From Synergistaceae bacterium (lineage in GTDB: Bacteria > Synergistota > Synergistia > Synergistales > Aminobacteriaceae), in assembly GCA_017446645.1 (NCBI GenBank), contig JAFSQO010000080.1:1-9915 (forward strand): a stretch of 9,915 nucleotides of DNA, written 5' to 3'. This document shows, piece after piece, positions 1 through 5,595 of this stretch; position 1 is the first letter of the stretch, and each line of letters begins with the position of its first letter. The notes beneath the pieces are model-generated. The model did not search any database, was not told the DNA's origin, and was given only the letters and a program-made list of their open reading frames with translations. Both the position numbers and the translations under genes were made by a program.

Positions 1-64
1 AGGTTTCGGAGCATTAGCACTTGCACTTGCAGCATCAATGATATTTGTTAGAAAGCGTTCATAA
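1..64 (+). CDS. C-terminal end of an exported protein with a Synergist-CTERM-like sorting tail (partial)
   Basis: Only the last 20 codons are present, read from base 2 to a TAA at 62-64; the gene continues off the left edge. The peptide starts GFGALALALAAS, continues as a short hydrophobic stretch (MIFV) and ends in the basic tail RKRS. A Gly-Phe-Gly-Ala-Leu-Ala start, one membrane-spanning helix and a terminal Arg/Lys cluster is the architecture of the Synergist-CTERM tail, a C-terminal sorting signal known from Synergistota surface proteins. The Gly/Cys-rich residues that usually precede it would lie outside the window, so the match is incomplete. The frame is supported by the strong terminator that follows 45 bases after the stop. 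The function of the main body of the protein cannot be seen. Confidence 0.6.
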   Translation, partial: GFGALALALAASMIFVRKRS

Positions 65-109
65 AGACTGAACAGCATTCTTTATAGAGCACTTAACGCA
101 GAAGTTAGC

Positions 110-141
110 TCCTAGGGGTAACACCCTAGGACCTTTTTTTT
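110..141 (+). terminator. Rho-independent terminator after the left-edge gene
   Basis: A perfect 8-bp stem pairs TCCTAGGG (110-117) with CCCTAGGA (124-131) around a 6-base loop. Two C residues and a run of eight T (134-141) follow. It lies 45 bases after the stop at 64, in the right orientation to end that transcript. Confidence 0.9.
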
Positions 142-154
142 GCCCGTATGTAGT

Positions 155-191
155 GCTACAGGACTTTACGCCCCCTGTCAAGGGGGAGAGG
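155..191 (+). repeat. Partial copy of the dispersed G/C-rich repeat found at 3750-3863 and 4448-4538
   Basis: This stretch has the internal GCTAC (155-159), then after 11 bases a C5-TGTCAA-G5-AGAGG block (171-191). The same order, GCTAC, a short spacer and CCCCTGTCAAGGGG, occurs in the copy at 3750-3863, and a close variant occurs at 4448-4538. The left half of the full element is missing here. The C5/G5 block is itself a short hairpin. It lies in the non-coding gap between the first terminator and the M15 peptidase gene. Confidence 0.6.
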
Positions 192-252
192 GCCATTTAT
201 GGCGAGGGGGTCATTATTCTCAGGAGAGGGCCACTTGTGGCGAGGGGGTCAT
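186..252 (+). repeat. Two 29-bp direct repeats with a palindromic core
   Basis: Two 29-base units lie at 186-214 and 224-252, separated by 9 bases. Both begin GAGAGGGCCA and end TGGCGAGGGGGTCAT. They differ only in the core: CCATTTATGG in the first, CCACTTGTGG in the second. The two differences fall on opposite arms of the palindrome, so a T-A pair in one copy is a C-G pair in the other. No third unit is visible. The second unit reaches to 19 bases before the -10 box of the downstream gene. Confidence 0.8.
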
Positions 253-270
253 AGCATTCGAGTGATAATG

Positions 271-276
271 TATAAT
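271..276 (+). promoter_or_regulatory. Probable -10 box for the M15 peptidase gene
   Basis: TATAAT, a perfect -10 consensus, lies at 271-276, about 30 bases before the start codon at 308. The position of the matching -35 box (about 248-253) falls at the end of the second 29-bp repeat and matches TTGACA poorly, so any -35 contribution is weak or absent. An AAAGGAG Shine-Dalgarno sequence follows at 289-295. Confidence 0.5.
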
Positions 277-307
277 AGCCTTATAGTAAAAGGAGTGACT
301 TTATACC

Positions 308-1003
308 ATGAAAATTAGTGTTATTTTTGCAGCAGCGTGTTTGCTTATCGGAGTGCTTGCTTATTCATGCAGTGCTCAGACTCAGGACTGCGAGGGCTTC
401 TGGATTTCAGAGATTGATGATGCAACCTTCGCCCGAATCAAAGGCAAGTCCTACAAAGATGACTGCCCGATACCGCTTGAAGATTTGCGATACCTGCACG
501 TTTTGTACAAGGACCTCAAGGGCGTAACTCATGGCGGCGAGTTAATCTGCAACGTCTATATTGCTTCAGATGTCCTCGATATTTTCAGGGCGTTATTCTT
601 GGCCGATTACCCGATTGAAAGGGTCAGGCTGGTTGATGAGTACAATGCTGATGATGAGACTTCAATGCGCGATAATAACTCATCATGCTTTAACTTCAGA
701 TTTATCTCTCACACCACGAAAATATCAAAGCACGGTCTGGGCTTGGCAGTCGACATCAACACCCTCTATAATCCATATGTTAAGACAGTGGACGGCAAGC
801 TCATAATCGAACCTGCGACGGCGGAAGAGTACACTGACAGAAGCAAGAGTTTCCCCTACAAGATAGAGAAGGGAGATTTATGCTACAGGTTATTCACTGA
901 AAAGGGCTTTGAGTGGGGCGGCGAGTGGAAGACCGTAAAGGACTATCAGCACTTTGAAGTCTCGGACGAAGTTGCGGCGAAACTTTACCCGAATTACAGA
1001 TAA
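308..1003 (+). CDS. Exported M15-family (VanY / endolysin-like) zinc peptidase
   Basis: The 231-residue product has an N-terminal signal or anchor (residues 4-20 hydrophobic) followed by a peptidase M15 domain in the C-terminal half. Zinc ligands typical of the family are visible: H142 and D149 in KHGLGLAVD, and H215 in DYQHFEV, with D212 three residues before the last His in the place of the catalytic acid. The FEWGGEW block (201-207) is also characteristic. Family members are D,D- or L,D-carboxypeptidases or endopeptidases that cut peptidoglycan stem peptides, so a cell-envelope role is likely; the exact bond is not predictable. AYSC (18-21) is a poor lipobox, so lipid attachment at C21 is uncertain. 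The mature part holds five Cys (28, 53, 81, 127, 192), possible disulfide partners. AAAGGAG 12 bases before the ATG supports the start. It is a single-gene unit, convergent with the polyol operon. Confidence 0.85.
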   Translation: MKISVIFAAACLLIGVLAYSCSAQTQDCEGFWISEIDDATFARIKGKSYKDDCPIPLEDLRYLHVLYKDLKGVTHGGELICNVYIASDVLDIFRALFLADYPIERVRLVDEYNADDETSMRDNNSSCFNFRFISHTTKISKHGLGLAVDINTLYNPYVKTVDGKLIIEPATAEEYTDRSKSFPYKIEKGDLCYRLFTEKGFEWGGEWKTVKDYQHFEVSDEVAAKLYPNYR

Positions 1004-1020
1004 CAAATAACAAAAAATTT

Positions 1021-1053
1021 ACCGGCTGGGTCATGAAGGCTCAACCGGTTTTT
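1021..1053. terminator. Bidirectional rho-independent terminator between convergent genes
   Basis: Arms 1021-1032 and 1038-1049 pair over 12 positions with one mismatch and two G-T pairs around a 5-base loop. On the plus strand the hairpin is followed by T5-A-T3 (1049-1057). On the minus strand it is followed by a run of six T within 1014-1019. It lies between the stop of the M15 gene (1003) and the stop of the minus-strand operon (1056-1058), so one hairpin can serve both transcripts. Confidence 0.85.
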
Positions 1054-1055
1054 AT

Positions 1056-2654
1056 TTACCCTAAATATTTGCGAAGGGTAGCACGGACTGCTCCAACCCC
1101 TGCGATTTCTTCACGGAACATAGCCTCGATTTTCTCACCGAGTCCTGCCTCGTAAAGATTTACCCCGAAAATATTTTTATTTCCCAGAATTGGCTTTAAC
1201 TGTCCTGTCAGACTCTCAGGCTTCCCTAGTGAAACTCCTGCAAGCTGCCCCGTTAATTCCTGATTCAATGGGTCAGGTGAAAGTTCAAACGCCTTGCCGT
1301 TATCATCGAGAGCTAGTAAATATCTCAGCCAACCCGTTATAGCAAGGGGAATAGCCTTTAACTTCTCAGCACTCCCGTAACGCGAAACGTATGCCTTGAT
1401 TGTCTCGCCGAACCTGAAAGCAAGTCCCTGTGAAATATCCGTAGCGATTCTTGCGCTTGTGTCGCCTAAGTAGGGATTAGGGAAGCGGACATTCATGCAT
1501 TCATCGAGGAATTTTTCAGGCGAGATAATTCCGGGATTCTCGACAACCGGTAAAGCCTCAACATAGCCGACTTGTCTTGCTAATTCTGCCAAATCCTTAT
1601 CATGCATTCCGTCAGCAAAGAACTCATAGCCCAGCATTCTGTCATACGTGCAAAGTGCCGAGTGAATCGGGTTAAGGCAAGCAGTAACCTTCATTCTTTC
1701 TGAAAGATTCACTGTCTTGCGGTCGGTCATGTAAACGCCTGCTTCCTCAAGGGGCGGTCTGCCGTTGGGGAAATTGTCCTCGATTACAAGATACTCAGGG
1801 CCTTCAGCATTAACGAACGGGGCGATGTAAGTGCGCTTTGACGTTATTACAGTACTCATATTTTCAACGCCTGAATCAGCGAGCATTTTGCCTACATCAT
1901 CCGAAGGTCTTGGGGTAATCTTGTCTATCATCGTCCAGTTGAAGGCGATTATGCTATCGTCCTTAACGTAAGCAACGAATTCGCTTGACACAAAGCCTTT
2001 ACTCTGCCAGGTCTCTGCGGTTTCTATGACGCTCTCACGCAGCTTTTTGCCGTTCTGTGATACGTTATCCATTGAGACGAGTGCGAGGGGTTTTGCTCCT
2101 GCCTTGAAGCGTTCATGCAGCAGGGCCGTTACTATAGCCATTGCTCCGGTTGATTTTTCTGGGCCGTTGTTCATGTCTGACTCAACGAACCTGAAATATT
2201 TCCCGTCAGTGCCGTGAAGAGCATAACCCTTCTCCGTTATGGTGAATGAGACGAGCTGAAGTCCGGGATTCGTGAATATCGCCTTGAGCCTTTCCCAGTC
2301 TTCGGGAGCTTTGAGGGCTTCGCTTAATGAACCGAGAACGCGTTTGTCAGTCCTGCCGTCTTCATGAAGTGTTACGGCTAAAGCAAGATTGTCGAACGGT
2401 TTATAAATCTTGTCAACAACATCGTAGTCAAACGTCTCAACGCAGGTTATGCCTCTGTCCAGCAAGTTTTTGCGGATCAATTTGTCAGCTATGCCGCCGA
2501 TAAAAATTCTAAATATATTCCCAATTCCAAAGTGAACCCAGCGAGGGTCTTGTCTCGTCTTCTCTGCTAACTCTTCAGGATTATAAGGTGGAAGCTCAAT
2601 GCCTGCTTTCTTCCAGCCTTCTGAATCCTTAAGACCTTGATAAGTCAGCTGCAT
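1056..2654 (-). CDS. Mannitol dehydrogenase / fructuronate reductase (UxuB) family oxidoreductase
   Basis: This 532-residue NAD(P)-dependent enzyme belongs to the polyol-specific long-chain dehydrogenase family, which includes mannitol 2-dehydrogenase and the fructuronate and tagaturonate reductases. The N-terminal Rossmann motif is HFGIGNIFR (41-49). SMDNVSQNG (194-202), EDNFPNGRPPLEEAGV (292-307) and the catalytic segment around K322, N328 and H331 (ERMKVTACLNPIH) follow in family order. The length matches UxuB-like members, somewhat longer than many mannitol dehydrogenases. K322 to N328 spans six positions, one more than in classical mannitol dehydrogenase as I recall it. It is the last gene of the minus-strand operon. 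Its ATG overlaps the TAA of the preceding dehydrogenase (TAATG), which implies translational coupling and a shared pathway. Whether it handles a polyol or a hexuronate-derived substrate cannot be settled from sequence. Confidence 0.85.
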   Translation of the reverse strand: MQLTYQGLKDSEGWKKAGIELPPYNPEELAEKTRQDPRWVHFGIGNIFRIFIGGIADKLIRKNLLDRGITCVETFDYDVVDKIYKPFDNLALAVTLHEDGRTDKRVLGSLSEALKAPEDWERLKAIFTNPGLQLVSFTITEKGYALHGTDGKYFRFVESDMNNGPEKSTGAMAIVTALLHERFKAGAKPLALVSMDNVSQNGKKLRESVIETAETWQSKGFVSSEFVAYVKDDSIIAFNWTMIDKITPRPSDDVGKMLADSGVENMSTVITSKRTYIAPFVNAEGPEYLVIEDNFPNGRPPLEEAGVYMTDRKTVNLSERMKVTACLNPIHSALCTYDRMLGYEFFADGMHDKDLAELARQVGYVEALPVVENPGIISPEKFLDECMNVRFPNPYLGDTSARIATDISQGLAFRFGETIKAYVSRYGSAEKLKAIPLAITGWLRYLLALDDNGKAFELSPDPLNQELTGQLAGVSLGKPESLTGQLKPILGNKNIFGVNLYEAGLGEKIEAMFREEIAGVGAVRATLRKYLG

Positions 2655-3709
2655 TACTGATCCTTCTCCTCATTTGGGTCAACGTCAACTATGACCTTCA
2701 TTGTTGTCTCGCGGTTATTGTCTATGAACTCGTAGGCTTTCGGCCAGTCTTTAAACGCGAAGTGTGCTGTGCGTAAGGGCTTAAGCTGAATCTTGCCCTC
2801 CTGAACGAATCTTATAGCGTCAACGAAATCCTCATGCCTGTACATCATTGAAGTATTCAGGTCAAGCTCCGAGTCGTGGAGTTTCGCTAAATCGAGATTT
2901 TCCTTCTTGCCGAACACTGCGACGAGTATTATAGTGCTGCCCTTGCGAGCGTTCTGGATAGCCTGATCCATAGTAATATCACTGCCTGCGCACTCATAAG
3001 CTACGTCGTACTTGTCAGGGCCGAAAGTGTCAAGTACTGCCTGCTTGTAGTCGTTTTTCATGGTGTTCACTACGACATCTGCACCGAGTGATTTTGCGAG
3101 TTCGAGCCTTCCGTCAGAAATGTCCGTTGCCATGATTTTCGCAGCACCCAGAGCCTTTAGTGATTGTATAAGCAAGATTCCAATCGGTCCGCAGCCAAGG
3201 ACTACAGCCTTGCAGCCTTTGACATCCGGGAATCTCTTTGCAGCATGGACAGTAACAGCAAGGGGTTCCATCATTGCGCCGTCAGAGTAGCTTAATTCGT
3301 CAGGAAGTGCCGTAACTTTGGCCTCGTCAATTGCAAAATAGTCGCTGCCTGTTCCTGTTGTCTGGAAGCCGAAGACCTTAAGGCTCTCGCACAGATTATA
3401 TTTTCCGTGCAAACATGGGTAGCACCTTCCGCAAACGACTTGAGGCTCAAGGACTACCCTGTCGCCGGGTTTGAACTTCTTGGCGTACTCTCCGCACTTT
3501 ACGACTTGGGCACTGACTTCATGACCCTGCACTATCGGGTATGACGTATAAGGGTGAGTGCCGTGGTAAACGTGGATGTCCGAACCGCAGATGCCGATCT
3601 TCTTAATTTTCACTAAGACCTGATCAGGGCCTGGTTCTGGTACGTCGACTTCCCTGAATATTATTTTCTTGGGTTCAAGCATTACTTCCTGTGTCATTTT
3701 CTCTGACAT
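2654..3709 (-). CDS. Zinc-dependent MDR polyol dehydrogenase (sorbitol / L-iditol / GatD-like)
   Basis: With the start at 3709 the protein is 351 residues, normal for medium-chain zinc dehydrogenases that oxidise a polyol to a ketose. The catalytic zinc site is C41 (GICGSD) and H63-E64 (QGHEV). The structural zinc loop has C93, C96, C99 and C107. E149 sits in MEPLAV, the Rossmann motif is GCGPIG (172-177), and D196 at the end of the second strand suggests NAD over NADP. The start is chosen because GGAGG (3721-3725) lies 11 bases upstream of this ATG, and the 51 extra codons possible upstream read through a dispersed repeat. The next gene overlaps by one base. The repeat at 3750-3863 separates it from the unknown gene upstream. 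The substrate may be sorbitol, galactitol, xylitol or similar; sequence does not decide. Confidence 0.88.
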   Translation of the reverse strand: MSEKMTQEVMLEPKKIIFREVDVPEPGPDQVLVKIKKIGICGSDIHVYHGTHPYTSYPIVQGHEVSAQVVKCGEYAKKFKPGDRVVLEPQVVCGRCYPCLHGKYNLCESLKVFGFQTTGTGSDYFAIDEAKVTALPDELSYSDGAMMEPLAVTVHAAKRFPDVKGCKAVVLGCGPIGILLIQSLKALGAAKIMATDISDGRLELAKSLGADVVVNTMKNDYKQAVLDTFGPDKYDVAYECAGSDITMDQAIQNARKGSTIILVAVFGKKENLDLAKLHDSELDLNTSMMYRHEDFVDAIRFVQEGKIQLKPLRTAHFAFKDWPKAYEFIDNNRETTMKVIVDVDPNEEKDQ

Positions 3710-3749
3710 GATTAAAATTTCCTCCTTAAATAATAATAATTGTGAGAAT

Positions 3750-3863
3750 GATACCCCCCTAAATACAAACCCCCATTCAGGGAGTTTACCCTTATCAGGG
3801 CGGGACTTGCTACTCGTCTTGCTCCGTCCCCTGTCAAGGGGAAGGCTGGGAAGGGGTTTCACC
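3750..3863. repeat. Dispersed G/C-rich palindromic repeat, copy A
   Basis: On the plus strand the element opens GATACCCCCCTAAAT (3750-3764), continues through CTTATCAGGGCGGGACTTGC (3791-3810) and CCCCTGTCAAGGGG (3828-3841), and ends AAGGCTGGGAAGGGG plus TTTCACC. Copy B at 4448-4538 has the same blocks in the same order. Copy A has about 23 extra bases (3765-3787), itself a related C-rich/G-rich stretch. The ends are imperfect inverted repeats (ATACCCCC against GGGGTTT), and internal C-run/G-run pairs can form hairpins. The right end abuts the stop codon of the unknown gene exactly (3864-3866). No transposase is encoded, so it is a non-autonomous, MITE- or REP-like element. Confidence 0.8.
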
Positions 3864-4424
3864 TCAATAGCTGGGTGAGATATAGTGTTTGCATAATCTC
3901 TCGTATTCCTGCCTGCAAATAGAGCTGTAATTCACAAGCTCATCATAGAACGCCTTAATCCAGAGCTTCATGTTATCGCGCAAATTCTCCTGACGGGCAA
4001 TGCCTTCAGACATCTGCCAAATGTCAAGACACGCTTTAATAATTTTCTCGTCATCGCTGGCAGTCTTTAAACCCATTAGAGAACTTGCATAACCTGAACA
4101 CTTACAGGTTGACAAGTAACGCCTCGCAACGTTTCTGTATTCATGATAGAGAAAGCAGTTATCGTCTTCTGTGTGAAGTTCCCTGAGAATTCCCATGGCC
4201 TCTTTATTGCGTGAGGACTTGAATAACCTCCACTGGCCATAAAGCATCTGAAGACAGATAGCACGCCATAACCAGTGATCTTTCTCTTTGATATAGCGTT
4301 CAGAGTAGAGCCTGCGAAGAAGCTGGGTATCCTCGTCATCTGTTAAAGCGTCAAGAAGCTCAAGACGTTTTGCAGGGTCAAGCTCATTGAAATATTCTCT
4401 AAATTTCGCGTCAATCTCGTACAT
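3864..4424 (-). CDS. Hypothetical all-helical protein, 186 aa, bracketed by repeats
   Basis: I do not recognise this protein with confidence. It is 186 residues, charged, cytosolic in character (no signal peptide or membrane helix) and probably all-helical, with aromatic- and Cys-containing helices (WLWRAICLQMLYGQW at 51-65; cysteines at 57, 90, 107, 109, 132, 170, 178). It loosely resembles small helical DUF proteins common in gut anaerobes (DUF6553 is a guess), without catalytic motifs. The ATG is supported by AGGAG (4436-4440) 11 bases upstream. It lies between the permease gene and the MDR dehydrogenase gene on the same strand, but has copies of one repeat on both sides: copy A abuts its stop and copy B begins 8 bases beyond its Shine-Dalgarno. 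Nothing links it biochemically to sugar catabolism, so it may be a cassette inserted into the operon. Confidence 0.75.
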   Translation of the reverse strand: MYEIDAKFREYFNELDPAKRLELLDALTDDEDTQLLRRLYSERYIKEKDHWLWRAICLQMLYGQWRLFKSSRNKEAMGILRELHTEDDNCFLYHEYRNVARRYLSTCKCSGYASSLMGLKTASDDEKIIKACLDIWQMSEGIARQENLRDNMKLWIKAFYDELVNYSSICRQEYERLCKHYISPSY

Positions 4425-4447
4425 GATAAAAATTGCTCCTTTGTAGT

Positions 4448-4538
4448 GATACCCCCCTAAATCCCCCCTTATCAGGAGGGACTTGCTACATCACGCCTTT
4501 CTCCGCACCCTGTGAAGGGGGAGGCCGGGAGGGGGTTT
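4448..4538. repeat. Dispersed G/C-rich palindromic repeat, copy B
   Basis: It opens with the same 15 bases as copy A (GATACCCCCCTAAAT, 4448-4462), then CCCCCCTTATCAGGAGGG (4463-4480), ACTTGCTAC, CTCCGCACCCTGTGAAGG (4501-4518), and ends in GGCCGGGAGGGGGTTT. Orientation is the same as copy A. It lacks the 23-base insertion of copy A. In the transcribed (minus) direction it lies between the permease stop (4575) and the Shine-Dalgarno of the unknown gene, where C-run/G-run hairpins would form in the mRNA. No poly-T follows, so it is not a classical terminator. Confidence 0.8.
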
Positions 4539-4574
4539 GTTTTACATTTTACACTGACAGGAGCAGGAAATTTT

Positions 4575-5591
4575 TTACGATGCGTTGCGTTTCTTCGAGA
4601 AGCAGTCAAAGCCGACAGCAATTGCAAGCACTAAGCCCTGTACGACCATCTGGGTATACTCGCTGACGTTCATCATGACCATTCCGCTCTTGAGTGAGCC
4701 GATAATCAAAACGCCCGCGATAACTCCTGACATGTGGCCGATACCTCCTGCAACTGAGACACCGCCCAAGACTACGCAGGTGATTACTTCAAATTCAAAG
4801 CCTACAAGTGAAGAAGCCTGAGCCGAACCTGTACGCGAAAGAACTATAATGCCTGCAAGTCCTGCGAAAAAGCCTGAAAGTGCGTAAATCAAGTACTTCA
4901 TTTTGCTGACCCGAATTCCGGATAATTCAGCAGCTTCCTCGTTGCCGCCTATTGCATAGAAGTAACGCCCGAAATATGACTTGTTAAGAATGAAACTGCC
5001 GATAGCAAAGCAAATTACCATGATTATTGCACAGACAGGGATTAAGCCTATGCCGGTTTTAGGGAATATGCTCCAGTGATTTAGAGTCCATCTGGCAAAG
5101 AAGCTCAATGTAGGATTACCGTTTAAGCCGACCTCCGGGGCATAGCGCAGAACGTCAGGAATTGGAAGTCCGCCCGATAATATATAGGCGAGTCCCCTGA
5201 ATATAGTTTGAGATGCGAACGTTGCTATAATTGCAGGTATCCCGATAGTAGAGACCATGAAGCCGTTTAATATCCCGATTAATGTAGCCATTACGATAGA
5301 GACGATAATCGCAAGCCACATGTTCCAGCCCATATTCATCATTAAGTATGCGCAGACAACGTTGACAAGGACGACAATCGAAGCTATTGATAAGTCAATG
5401 CCTGCAATGAGAATAACGAACGTCATACCGATTGAAGCTATGCCGTAATAAGAAACCTGACGCGAAATATTAATAATATTCGGAAGGCTCAGGAATTTGG
5501 GGTTAAAGTACGCGAAAATTGCTATTTCTATTATGAACACAAGCCATATTGCGTTCTGCTTGAATGCTGCCGCAAATCTGTTCTGTTCCAT
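4575..5591 (-). CDS. RbsC-like sugar ABC transporter permease
   Basis: The 338-residue inner-membrane protein belongs to the BPD_transp_2 permease family (RbsC/XylH/AraH type) and would form the homodimeric channel of the import system. It is strongly hydrophobic with roughly eight to ten membrane helices. The family motif GIDLSIAS lies near residues 64-71, and the cytoplasmic coupling region GRYFYAIGGNEEAAELSGI meets the ATPase. ASQTIFRGLAYILSGG in the middle and VVLGGVSVAGGIG near the C-terminus are also typical. The length is normal. Its Shine-Dalgarno GGAGG (5604-5608) lies inside the last codons of the ATPase gene and only 4 bases separate the two genes, so translation is probably coupled. 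It follows the binding protein and ATPase in the same transcript. The substrate cannot be read from the permease alone. Confidence 0.93.
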   Translation of the reverse strand: MEQNRFAAAFKQNAIWLVFIIEIAIFAYFNPKFLSLPNIINISRQVSYYGIASIGMTFVILIAGIDLSIASIVVLVNVVCAYLMMNMGWNMWLAIIVSIVMATLIGILNGFMVSTIGIPAIIATFASQTIFRGLAYILSGGLPIPDVLRYAPEVGLNGNPTLSFFARWTLNHWSIFPKTGIGLIPVCAIIMVICFAIGSFILNKSYFGRYFYAIGGNEEAAELSGIRVSKMKYLIYALSGFFAGLAGIIVLSRTGSAQASSLVGFEFEVITCVVLGGVSVAGGIGHMSGVIAGVLIIGSLKSGMVMMNVSEYTQMVVQGLVLAIAVGFDCFSKKRNAS

Positions 5592-5595
5592 TTTA

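Noticed and set aside
186..252. Short CRISPR array
   Set aside because: The 29-base unit length is suggestive, but there are only two units and the gap between them is 9 bases, too short for a spacer. No cas genes are in the window.
325..373. Lipoprotein signal in the M15 peptidase
   Set aside because: AYSC lacks the Leu/Val/Ile and small-residue pattern of a good lipobox, so ordinary signal-peptide export is equally likely. Not annotated as a lipoprotein.
3710..3862. 51-codon N-terminal extension of the MDR dehydrogenase reading frame
   Set aside because: The extension translates the dispersed repeat (copy A) in frame by chance. GGAGG lies 11 bases before the ATG at 3709, and the protein from there has normal family length.
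4448..4538. Repeat copy B as a rho-independent terminator after the permease
   Set aside because: It can form G/C hairpins, but none is followed by a run of T on the minus strand. Same-strand pathway genes continue downstream.
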